NCBI GenBank assembly: GCA_024229395.1
Contig: JAAESM010000050.1
Span: 122,043-186,042, forward strand
Reading direction: 5' to 3'
From: Planctomycetota bacterium
GTDB taxonomy: Bacteria; Planctomycetota; UBA1135
Length of the DNA stretch: 64,000 bases
The position numbers were made by a program, and so were the translations under genes. Below, one piece after another: positions 26,584 to 34,507 of the stretch. Position 1 is the first letter of the stretch. Each line of letters begins with the position of its first letter. The notes under the pieces are model-generated. The model was not told the origin of the DNA and ran no database searches. It saw nothing but the letters and a program-made list of their open reading frames with translations.

Positions 26584-27627
26584 CTAGAGCTTCATCTCTT
26601 CGTGGTGCTTATTGCACGCAGCACCCTTGGCGCGACGGCAGGCAGGGCAAGATGGCTTGTGACCAGGACGGCGATCGGTAATCAACTTCTGACCGGCGGT
26701 TTCTGCATGCCTGGCGATCTCGGTGCCGGCACACTTCTTCATGATCGACTTGTAGGTCTTGACCGCGTCGACGTATTCCTTGGCATCTTCATAGCCCTTG
26801 GCCTTGATGTACAACTTACCGCCGGACATCTCCTTGGCGTATGCCTTATTTTCTTTCAGGGCCTCGAACTTGGCGTTGGTTTCCTCGACGTTCGGAAACG
26901 GGGAACCTTTCTTCAGGAAAGGCTCTGCGGTGGTCAATCCCTGCATCCAGAAGCCATCCTCAATCGCCTTATCCGCAGCCTTGAAAGCCTTGGCTGATTT
27001 ATCAAGCAGGAACTGCTCGAACTGCTGACCCCAAGTGAGGTCGTCGCCTTCGAGTTTCTCCATCGACTTGCGCAAATCCAACAACGACTTGATGTAATCG
27101 CCCTTGTTGTAGGACTTGATCACCTTGCTGAATTTCTTCGGATAGACGCTGTCTTTACTGCCCTTCTTTTGGGCGGCGGCCAACGCACTCTTGGAAGAAC
27201 TGGGGTGGCCCGTCCACTGCATCTCGCGGCCCAGGAAGACCGCACTGGATGGGAATCCGCTGACGCCGATGACCTTCTCCAGTTCCTTGTTCGGCATGAT
27301 CACTACCGGGTGCGTCACGCCATGCTTTTCCATCCATGGCACAACGAGTTCTGCAGGCTCATCAGTCACGCTGATGACGACCAGACCTTTCGCACTTCCT
27401 TCTTCCCATTCGGAGTTCAGGTGCGGGATCTGGCCAAGGCAAGGGCCTCACCAAGTGCGGAAGACTTCCACCATGACGGCGTGGCCTTCCATATCCTGCG
27501 CCGAGATCGGCGGTGTGTTGAACCAGGTGGCGTCGGTAAAGTCTGGCATGGTGCCAGACCTCTGCGCATTGGCAGAACCGGTGAACGCGAGTGCTGCACT
27601 CGCGACAAGAGTGGTAATCATTTTCAT
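26584..27627 (-). CDS. Secreted thioredoxin-fold protein with in-frame UGA in the CxxC motif (candidate selenoprotein)
   Basis: Read through one TGA, this is a single 347-residue protein. MKMITTLVASAALAFTG is a signal peptide, and the TlpA/ResA-like stretch VMVEVFRTW-(TGA)-GPCLGQIPHLN puts the TGA at 27450-27448, codon 60, precisely where the first catalytic Cys of W-C-G-P-C is expected. The frame stays open for 287 codons after it, through a cis-Pro-like GVSGFPSSAVFLG block, a TPR-like helical region and a C-terminal Cys cluster (PSCPACRRAKGAAC). Selenocysteine is the natural reading; a TGC/TGT to TGA mutation is the alternative. A possible SECIS-like hairpin lies downstream. No sel genes are in the window. 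ATG 27627 is the start. Confidence 0.7.
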
Positions 27628-27729
27628 GCTGACAGCGGAAACAAGGATTCCAGAGTGCCCCAGCATGATAACAAAGAAGAATCCCAGGTGAGTCTCAGTC
27701 CAGGAATCGTGCCGTGGAATCTCTAGATC

Positions 27730-29013
27730 CTAATCAGTGGCCTCTTCCATCACCAAGACATTCTCAAGCATGATCGCGAAGTCGCTGCCCGGGCGGAAGG
27801 AAAACGGCATGGTTTGGGTGAACAGCAAGGAGCCAGTCTCGGTCTGGTGATCGTTGATGAAATAGGTACGCGCAATCCCCGACCACGAGGCATAGCGCAC
27901 CTTTAATGGGGCTTTGCGATCGCCCTTGAGCATGAAGCCCAAGCCAAAACGCGCGAATGGGACCTGCTCCCTGCCTTCATTGGGATCGAGCATCAAGGCC
28001 ACGGTTTCTTTCTTCAACAAGCGCACTTCACCGAACAAGCCCTTGCCAAGCAGCATGGATTGAAAGCGACCGTAGTCCTCTAAGGTGGAGATCAAACCGG
28101 ATGCGCCCATTGGCACAGGGTGCGCTTCGCGGTACGACGCTAGATAGCCGGGCGCGACGCCTGAGACCTTGTCCTCATCATTGATTTGATGTACCGCAGC
28201 CAAGCGCGGTAAGTCTTCGTCGCTGACACGGAAGCTGGTGTCGACCATGCCAAGCGGATCAAAGATATGCTCCTTCAAATAATCATCGAAGGGTTGTTCG
28301 GCAACGACCTCCACCAAGCGCCCCAGCACATTGGTCGACTGCCCGTAGGTCCAGCCCATGCCCGGATGATGCTTCAGCGGCAAGGTAGCCAGGCGTTGGG
28401 ATAGTTCCTCCAAGGACTTCACCCCGCCGCGTCGTTGTTCCAAGCGATAACGCTTGGCGATCTCGCCCTTGTCCATCAACGCGGAGGTCAAGCCCGATGT
28501 GTGACGCAGCAAATGACGCACGGTAATCGGAGTTTCCGCCGGCACTTCGATCCAAGACCGGTCTTCGTCGCGTGTAAGAACGGTCACATCTTTCCACTCA
28601 GGTAGGTACTGGTGGATCGGGTCATCCAATTCCAGCTTGCCTTGCTCAACCAACTGCATGCACGCCGCCGACGCCACTGCCTTGGTCATGGAGTAGATTC
28701 GAAACAGCGAATCACCTTCGACCGGCTTTCCGCTGCCTAGCTCTAATTCACCATGTACGCCGCGATAAACGACTTTGCCCTTGCGCACGATCTGCGCCGA
28801 CGCACCCGCGATCTGGCCGCTGTCGATTAGCTTTTGGGTCCACTCCCAGATCTTCTCGGCCTGATCGCCAGGTAACTCGTCGATCAGAATGCCGATCTTT
28901 GACGGAGCTTCCTGAGTTGTTTGTGTGGTTCCAACTTCCTGAGCCTCCTGAACGGCAATAGAAGCCGTGGGTAACAGGAGGGTGGCTAATAGGATGCGAA
29001 GCAGCCAATGCAT
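27730..29013 (-). CDS. Secreted beta-lactamase-family serine hydrolase
   Basis: The 427-residue protein begins with a signal peptide (MHWLLRILLATLLLPTASIA). The class C-like catalytic motifs are SMTK (Ser108, Lys111) and YGQS (Tyr222), with HTSGL between them and PMGASGL later. Such proteins hydrolyse esters, D-peptides or beta-lactams; the substrate cannot be told. The gene stands alone between a terminator on each side of its neighbours. No regulator of AmpR type is nearby, so an antibiotic-resistance role is not suggested by context. Confidence 0.88.
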   Translation of the reverse strand: MHWLLRILLATLLLPTASIAVQEAQEVGTTQTTQEAPSKIGILIDELPGDQAEKIWEWTQKLIDSGQIAGASAQIVRKGKVVYRGVHGELELGSGKPVEGDSLFRIYSMTKAVASAACMQLVEQGKLELDDPIHQYLPEWKDVTVLTRDEDRSWIEVPAETPITVRHLLRHTSGLTSALMDKGEIAKRYRLEQRRGGVKSLEELSQRLATLPLKHHPGMGWTYGQSTNVLGRLVEVVAEQPFDDYLKEHIFDPLGMVDTSFRVSDEDLPRLAAVHQINDEDKVSGVAPGYLASYREAHPVPMGASGLISTLEDYGRFQSMLLGKGLFGEVRLLKKETVALMLDPNEGREQVPFARFGLGFMLKGDRKAPLKVRYASWSGIARTYFINDHQTETGSLLFTQTMPFSFRPGSDFAIMLENVLVMEEATD

Positions 29014-29040
29014 GCTCGCATCCTAACAGGCGATGAAATC

Positions 29041-29078
29041 AAACAGGGCGCATCGTCGTCAAACGATGCGCCCTGTTT
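29041..29078 (-). terminator. Terminator after the blue-copper gene
   Basis: A perfect 16-bp inverted repeat (29041-29056 with 29063-29078) with a 6-nt loop lies directly after the stop of the minus-strand gene at 29097. On the minus strand it is followed by GATTTCATC after a TTT, a short U-tract. Confidence 0.8.
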
Positions 29079-29096
29079 GCTGTGCGATTCGGTGAT

Positions 29097-29783
29097 CTAC
29101 AGGCCGACGCGCATGGTGGCGCCGTTACTCAGCTCACAGTTGCCCAGATCCAATGCCTGCAACCAGATGTAGACATCGACTGCTGCGGGCGGCACGTTCA
29201 CTGGCAAGACTGCAACACCCGAGCCATTGGCGGTCACGAACTGCGGCAAGACCTTGACGGGTGCACTCAGCGAAGCGGTGAGCAAACCGCAAGGGCCCGC
29301 AGTCAAGGTGGTCGGACCAGGGCCGGTCACCGAGTAAGCGAAACCGACAGCTGCGCCTGGGGTGGCGTGACGCACGATCAGTTGCGCCTGCTGGCCGGCA
29401 AGCAAGTTGTCGACCTGCAACACGGGGTTATTGGTCTGTACCGTTACCGAACCAACCATGCCAAAGGCGAGGTGCGGGTCGCAGTGATACCCGTAGTAGT
29501 TGCCGTTGGCAGGTGCCGATGCCAAGAAGGCGGCATCGAAGGTCAGCGAGTAGCTGAACGGTGGGCTCATCGGGAAACCCGAATTGAACAGGCCGTCGTC
29601 GGAGTCGACGTTGTGCAAACCAGAGACCCAGTTCCAATGCACGGTATCACCCTCTTGGATGGTGATATGCGCGGGTGAGAACGAGGCACCGACCAGGTCA
29701 ACTTGATGTGTGGTTTGTGCAGCGGCGCTGGAGCTACCGAAAGCCAGGGCGGCGAAAGTGAGGAGGATGGAGGGTGTTTTCAT
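29097..29783 (-). CDS. Secreted type 1 (blue) copper protein with a C-terminal secreted-protein module
   Basis: From ATG 29783 the product is 228 residues. A signal peptide (MKTPSILLTFAALAFGSSS) is followed by a plastocyanin/azurin-like domain with the four copper ligands in order: His57 (GLHNVD), Cys101 and His104 (HCDPH) and Met109 (FGM). The second half (about 115-228) is a beta-rich module ending WLQALDLGNCELSN, the same ending seen in the broken gene at 30138. It probably shuttles electrons in the periplasm or on the surface; the partner is unknown. The in-frame TTG upstream at 29804 is not favoured. Confidence 0.82.
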   Translation of the reverse strand: MKTPSILLTFAALAFGSSSAAAQTTHQVDLVGASFSPAHITIQEGDTVHWNWVSGLHNVDSDDGLFNSGFPMSPPFSYSLTFDAAFLASAPANGNYYGYHCDPHLAFGMVGSVTVQTNNPVLQVDNLLAGQQAQLIVRHATPGAAVGFAYSVTGPGPTTLTAGPCGLLTASLSAPVKVLPQFVTANGSGVAVLPVNVPPAAVDVYIWLQALDLGNCELSNGATMRVGL

Positions 29784-29855
29784 GAGTAAGGGTGAAGCCA
29801 CCAATTTAATCGAAATCGGAGGATTTGCATCATCGTAATTTACCCTATTTCTTGT

Positions 29856-30134
29856 CTAAATATCGCGAAGTAATTCGCTGATTTCACCCGCTTTAACCTC
29901 GAATTCCTCCACCAATACTCCATCAAAGACCATCATCTTGCTCCCGGGCCGCCACCCCGGGAGCTTGACCACCAAACCACCGGCACCGATCAAACCTTCG
30001 GCCCAAGCTTCGCCCTGCTCATTGGTAATGCGTTCGCGCCACAGTTCGGTACCTAACCACGGAAAGACTGAAGCGCCCACCACCGGCTGCCCATGCGGAT
30101 CGAAGACCCGGATCAAAGTGCCGACAACAGCCAC
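29856..30134 (-). pseudogene. Probable remnant: carboxypeptidase-regulatory-like (beta-sandwich) fragment
   Basis: The 92-residue reading has the look of a CarboxypepD_reg-type beta-sandwich: GTLIRVFDPHGQPVVGASV, RERITNEQGEAWAEGL and GLVVKLPGW. It starts at a GTG that directly follows an in-frame TAG, and lacks a signal peptide, although such domains normally sit in larger exported proteins. It is therefore more likely a leftover 3' piece than a complete gene. The opposite-strand fragment that follows begins at the same junction (about 30135). Confidence 0.5.
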
Positions 30135-30137
30135 CTA

Positions 30138-30782
30138 GGCTCGACCACGGTCTATCCAATGACCGGCACCTTCACCTGGACCTACGTAGTCGGTGATTTC
30201 GAAAACGGCAGCGGCGAATACACCGCTATGGATGTGCCTTGGTATGGCACCGATGTCAATTCGCTGGACTTCACCTTCGACCTCAACTCGATCGAGATGG
30301 TGTTGCCAGGTAACTGGCACAACCTCGGCGTGGATATCACCATGCATTTGATTGAGGATCTTTCTCCCACCGAAGTCCCCAACTTGGACCTAGTGCGTAG
30401 CAAATTTGATGTTGAAGTAGGCATCAGTCATTAAGGCCATTTCGTAAGCGGCCGCATCGTGCCCGAGCTACAAATGGGATTGAGCATCAGCGGCTCCTGC
30501 CCAAGCGTGACCTTTGAGATTGATGGTGCTGTTGCCAATGGTCAGGTCGCACTGCTCTACGCTTTCGGCACCGGTTCCTTTGCGATCCCGAATGGTTATC
30601 CCTGCGCCGGCACGATACTCGGACTCGACAACAGCGTCACCCTTGGCCTTAGGCAGAGCGCCAACGCTGCCGGAACTTTGACTTTGCCGACCAACGTACC
30701 TGCGGGCGCGTGCGGTCAGGTTTATCTGCAAGCGTTGGATTTGACCAGTTGCGGTTACAGCAATGTAGTCCTGCTGCAGTAG
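30138..30782 (+). pseudogene. Broken secreted-protein gene (truncated, in-frame TAA)
   Basis: One open frame can be followed from about 30138 to 30782 with a single TAA at 30432-30434. Before the stop it reads FTWTYVVGDFENGSGEY and MDVPWYGTDVNSLDFTFDLN; after it GHFVSGRIVPELQMGLSISG, then a module ending VYLQALDLTSCGYSNVV, the same type as in the blue-copper protein. There is no signal peptide or plausible start, so the 5' end is missing. The combination of truncation and internal stop marks it as a decayed gene of the exported-protein family. Confidence 0.7.
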
Positions 30783-30783
30783 A

Positions 30784-31608
30784 TCACTTGCGCTTCAGAT
30801 GCAACACTAAGGAGCGTGCGTAGAGCGTCTTCTTGCTGTTGAGCATTTCCTGTAAGCGCTGATTGCGCGCCTCTAACTCGACCGTACCGCTTTTTTCCAA
30901 CTTTCGACGCCATGGCCGACCGAGTTGGTGCAGCATCCAATACAGTGGTTTGCCAAGCTTGCGCTTTTCCTTATCAGCAAGCAACTCCACGACTTCGGCA
31001 CCGGCCATCCACGCCCACCAACGCAATTGCGGGAATGTGATCGGTGTGACATGACAACGATCGCCTTGGTAGGTGCGCGGCGTGTCGGGTACGTCGTAAG
31101 CCTGAAATTGAAACAGCGTGCCGGTGAACAGGAACTGCAAGCGCGAGTAGAAGTTGTGCACATTGGGCACCGACAGGTAGATGCTGCCGCCCGGTTTGAC
31201 GATGCGCACCAACTCCTCTACCAAGGACTGTGGCGCGAGCAGATGCTCCAAGCCCTCGGTGCATACGACTGCATCAAAGCTGGCGTCTTCCAGCGGCAAC
31301 GGAGCGCTCATATCCAAAGGTAGGTAATCCTCACGCTGGCCATTCAAATCCGCAGAGACCGCATCCAGACCAGCTTCGCGCAGTGCGTCGCTGAATTGGC
31401 CTCGGCCAGACGGGATATCCAGGATGCGCGAGCCAGCAGGCAATAACGCCAGCGCCTCCAGGATGGAGTGCATATATGGCGGGAAGCCGTGACAGGCAAT
31501 GAAATGCTCTGACGTGGGGGGGGCAGCAACAGGAACGCTCAAGACCAGCCGAGTGTAGCGGCCGACACCCCAGTTTTTCTCGGATTGATGCACCACGGCC
31601 CAGCGCAT
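30784..31608 (-). CDS. Class I SAM-dependent methyltransferase
   Basis: The 274-residue product has motif I RILDIPSGRGQF, motif II-like VSADLNG, a LPLEDASFDAVVCTEGLEHL block and VKPGGSIYLSVPNVHNF, all typical of Rossmann-fold methyltransferases acting on small molecules or lipids. A basic C-terminal part (KEKRKLGKPLYW, RPWRRKLEKS) may contact membrane or nucleic acid. It includes a run of eight C (8 G on the plus strand, 31516-31523) near its 5' end, which would be prone to slippage; the frame is intact as given. The start is uncertain (ATG 31608 or a later codon). Confidence 0.8.
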   Translation of the reverse strand: MRWAVVHQSEKNWGVGRYTRLVLSVPVAAPPTSEHFIACHGFPPYMHSILEALALLPAGSRILDIPSGRGQFSDALREAGLDAVSADLNGQREDYLPLDMSAPLPLEDASFDAVVCTEGLEHLLAPQSLVEELVRIVKPGGSIYLSVPNVHNFYSRLQFLFTGTLFQFQAYDVPDTPRTYQGDRCHVTPITFPQLRWWAWMAGAEVVELLADKEKRKLGKPLYWMLHQLGRPWRRKLEKSGTVELEARNQRLQEMLNSKKTLYARSLVLHLKRK

Positions 31609-31651
31609 TGGTATATATGTTCACTAAGGCACTCCGACAACCAACCCCATC

Positions 31652-32044
31652 ATGCTCCTCCTCATCGATCGCCACAACGGGATTCCGGCCTACCGCCAAA
31701 TCATGGATCAAATCCGATTCCAGGTGGCCAGCGGCGTCCTCAGCCAGGGCGACGAGATGCCCAGCACCCGCAACCTGTCGGCCGAACTGGGCATGAATCC
31801 GATGACCGTTTCCAAAGCCTATGGCTTCCTGGAGCAAGAGGGCTTGCTGATGAGGCGCCCTGGTCGGCCCCTAGTGGTGGCAGAACTCACCCAAGGACTG
31901 GAATCGCAAAAGGTGGAGCAACTCCGCGCCGCCTTGGCCCCCGTCTTGGTGATCGCCAAGCAACTCGGTCTGGACCGCAATCAAACCTTGCAGATGTTCA
32001 CCGAGATGTTGGATGAAGAAGCAAGCAAAGGAGAACAATCATGA
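31652..32044 (+). CDS. GntR-family (YtrA-type) transcriptional regulator
   Basis: The 130-residue protein has a winged helix-turn-helix: GIPAYRQIMDQIRFQVASG, MPSTRNLSAELGMNPMTVSK and YGFLEQEGLL, with only a short tail, as in the YtrA subfamily that controls ABC transporter operons. Its stop overlaps the ATG of the ATPase gene (ATGA, 32041-32044), so they form one operon. An AT-rich GTATATAT stretch at about 31611-31618 upstream could be its -10 or operator. Confidence 0.88.
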   Translation: MLLLIDRHNGIPAYRQIMDQIRFQVASGVLSQGDEMPSTRNLSAELGMNPMTVSKAYGFLEQEGLLMRRPGRPLVVAELTQGLESQKVEQLRAALAPVLVIAKQLGLDRNQTLQMFTEMLDEEASKGEQS

Positions 32045-32931
32045 ACCCACTTTTCGAAGCACGCGGTTTGACCCGCGAATATAGTGAAACCATCGCCCTG
32101 AACAATGTGAGCCTGACCCTTGGCGCAGGGACCGTAGTGGGTTTGATTGGACGCAATGGCTGCGGCAAGACCATACTGCTCGATCACATCGTCGGCCTGC
32201 GCTTGCCTACTTTCGGAAGTTGCCGGACCTTCGGCGTAGAAGTCGCCAAGCTTGGGCCCGAAGAGCTGGCGCGCATCGGCTTGGTCCATCAAGAGAACCG
32301 TCTGCTGAGCTGGATGACGGTAGAGCAACATTTGCGCTACGTCGCCGCTTTCCATCCGGGTTGAGATCTGCAGCGCGAACAATCCCTGCTGCATGAACTG
32401 GACCTTAGCCCCGCCGAGCTGATCCACAAGATGTCGCCCGGCAACGCCCAGAAGTTGGCGATTGTACTGGCGGTCTGCCACCACCCTGAGTTGCTGCTGC
32501 TCGATGAACCGGTCAGCGCTATGGATCCAATCGCGCGCGAAAAGCTGCTGACCTTCCTGTTGGAGATGGTGCGCGAAGGTGGCACCACCGCGATTATCTC
32601 ATCTCATGTGTTGCGTGACATCGAACGCATCGTCAACCATGTGGTGTGTATGGAGAAGGGCGTCATCGTGGCTGACGTCGAGCTGGATGAACTACTCGAG
32701 AGCTATGACGGATTGACTGGCTCCTTCCAAGAAGCCTTCGTTTTGTCGCAACAAGGCGACGGTCACAGCACGCACTTGATCGTTCAGAACGAATCACAGG
32801 ATCGCAGTGCCTTCGAGCAACGTCATAACGTCAGCGTGGAAAATCGCGCGCTGAACTTGGAAGCGATCTTCCCGCATATGATCGACTTAGGAGAAGGACG
32901 CGAATGCCTCGCTATCCCCTCTTTCGTTTGA
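32041..32931 (+). pseudogene. ABC transporter ATPase with in-frame UGA (YtrB/CcmA-like)
   Basis: Read through TGA at 32362-32364, this gives one 296-residue ATPase: Walker A GRNGCGKT (37-44), Q-loop VHQENRLL, a signature-like MSPGNAQKLAI, Walker B LLLLDEPVSAMDP and H-loop ISSHVLRD. The TGA (codon 108) stands where homologues have Trp in an FYPxWD-like motif (here FHPG-TGA-DLQ). A TGG to TGA nonsense mutation, or efficient readthrough, are both possible. The frame is otherwise intact and overlaps the downstream membrane gene, which suggests recent damage or continued use. Marked as pseudogene for caution. Confidence 0.65.
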
Positions 32932-33317
32932 TGCGCCGACGTGGCGTGGTCTATGACTTCGGGGTGACCGCCTTGTTCGCCGTGGTGCTGTCGCTGATGG
33001 GTGCCAAGATCGGCTTGAAGCTATTCGGCAGTGTTGCCGCAAGCCCAGAGCTGTACATCGCACCGGAGAGCCTTGACCTTCATGCTTGCCTGTTGACCGG
33101 CGCGGTCATCGGCGTGGTGGTCAACTTTGCCATGCAGGGATTGCTTTACAACCGCTTCTCGTGGATGTTGCCAAACTTGAGCCAAGGCCTACGACGAGAC
33201 CTCTGGTCATCCGCAGCCATCGCCACCGTCTTTGGTGCCGCCATCGGTGCCACCTTAGCTTGGTTAGACGCTGGCCCTGGCTTGCTTAATGGCGACGCTC
33301 CATCCCTTGCATCATAG
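32904..33317 (+). CDS. Small membrane protein of the GntR/ABC operon
   Basis: A 137-residue protein with three hydrophobic segments at about residues 18-42, 60-80 and 100-120. It overlaps the end of the ATPase gene by 28 nt and is probably its membrane partner. I do not recognise a family, and it is short for a permease, so it could be a truncated one. It ends 3 nt before the convergent Fe-S gene. Confidence 0.6.
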   Translation: MPRYPLFRLMRRRGVVYDFGVTALFAVVLSLMGAKIGLKLFGSVAASPELYIAPESLDLHACLLTGAVIGVVVNFAMQGLLYNRFSWMLPNLSQGLRRDLWSSAAIATVFGAAIGATLAWLDAGPGLLNGDAPSLAS

Positions 33318-33319
33318 GC

Positions 33320-34366
33320 TCAGACGTGGATGCGTTCAGCCTCTGGCAACATCTTGGGACGAATCAACCAGGAGGTTCCATGCTGAGGGCGCAGCACCAT
33401 CCACCAAAGGAAGAAAGCGGTGGTGAAAAATGGCAGGGTTTGAGCCACAGACACAGGTAGGGTGCCGCTCAGATCGACCAGCATGCCGTCGCCAGGAAAG
33501 AGGCCGAAGCCCACCAGCATCGGCAAGCGATACCAGTAATAACAGCTGACGGCAGCGCAAGCGAACAGTCTGCGGATTGTTGCATGGGAAGCCTTCGGGG
33601 CGGTTGTGATCAAGAGCCAATAGACCGCACCAGTGACGGCCGCACCCATGAAGGGCCAAGCGTAGATCTCAACCAGGTGTTGCCATCCTTGCATACCCGA
33701 GTAATCTGCGACATGAAACCACCCCCAGATGAAACCCACGAATCCGCCGACCATCAGTAGGTCGATGAGCTTGCTAGCCAATGATCCATCAGGCTGCTTC
33801 AGAATTGTTGCCGGAGTTGAGTCTGGGCAAGGTATGGAACATTGACCACAGCTCCCGCAGTGTGCATTCGCGAATTGCACCGCAGGTCGAAAGCCGTAGA
33901 GGGATTCGACTGGGCGAACCGGGCAAAGGCCGGCACACCAGGCGCTTTTCCAAGCGAATGACCTGCCCAGAACAAAGGCCAAACTTGCTGATACGAGCAG
34001 GAAGATCGCTGAGGCCATTCCATTCAGATCGAAGATCGCATGACGCAATGGCACCGCAATGTAAAGCAAGGCGATTCCTCCCAAGGTCAAGCCGACCCCT
34101 GCACCAGGGGGAATGCTCCGACGACGTGAAAGCGAAAGACGCTGGGCCAAAATCCCGGCTGTGGAAACCGGGCAGATGTTCCTCCATAAGCCTGGAACAA
34201 GTACGAACAATAAGGGTGCGGCCGGGATGAGCACATCCCAAAGCAAATGCAAACCCAGCACGGGAACCATGATTAACGATGTCACGATCACAAGGCCAAC
34301 CACCACCAAGGTGAACTGAAGGATTGGCCAGATCGCGTATTGAGGTTTCGCGGAGAGAGTTGTCAT
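33320..34366 (-). CDS. Multi-span membrane 4Fe-4S protein
   Basis: From ATG 34366 (MTTLSAKPQY) the product is 348 residues with about eight hydrophobic segments. Two cysteine groups are seen: CAGLCPVRPVE on one membrane face and a ferredoxin-like CGSCGQCSIPCP that could bind a 4Fe-4S cluster. An early CPVSTAG motif is also present. The layout recalls NapH/CcoG/NosR-type membrane electron carriers, but I cannot assign a specific one. The gene stands alone. An inverted repeat ATCGT-A-ACGAT at 34457-34467 lies upstream and could be an operator. Confidence 0.65.
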   Translation of the reverse strand: MTTLSAKPQYAIWPILQFTLVVVGLVIVTSLIMVPVLGLHLLWDVLIPAAPLLFVLVPGLWRNICPVSTAGILAQRLSLSRRRSIPPGAGVGLTLGGIALLYIAVPLRHAIFDLNGMASAIFLLVSASLAFVLGRSFAWKSAWCAGLCPVRPVESLYGFRPAVQFANAHCGSCGQCSIPCPDSTPATILKQPDGSLASKLIDLLMVGGFVGFIWGWFHVADYSGMQGWQHLVEIYAWPFMGAAVTGAVYWLLITTAPKASHATIRRLFACAAVSCYYWYRLPMLVGFGLFPGDGMLVDLSGTLPVSVAQTLPFFTTAFFLWWMVLRPQHGTSWLIRPKMLPEAERIHV

Positions 34367-34507
34367 CAGATGGGCTGTTCCTTTCCAGAACACCAGGAAT
34401 AGATCCCGGTTGCAACTTTCAGGGAAATCCTCCCTACCAAAAGGCAGACAGGCGGCATCGTAACGATACCACCCATCTGAGTTACAGTGCGAATCTCGAT
34501 TGACTTC

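Noticed and set aside
31516..31523. G8 tract as a frameshift in the methyltransferase gene
   Set aside because: The reading frame stays open and the methyltransferase motifs follow in frame, so no frameshift needs to be assumed. The tract lies in the poorly conserved N-terminal part.
26584..32931. Alternative genetic code with UGA as Trp
   Set aside because: Two in-frame UGAs exist, but UGA ends rpoB, mlaE, the M50 gene, mutS2 and others at exact overlaps with downstream starts. The thioredoxin UGA follows a Trp and replaces a Cys, so a general UGA=Trp code does not explain it.
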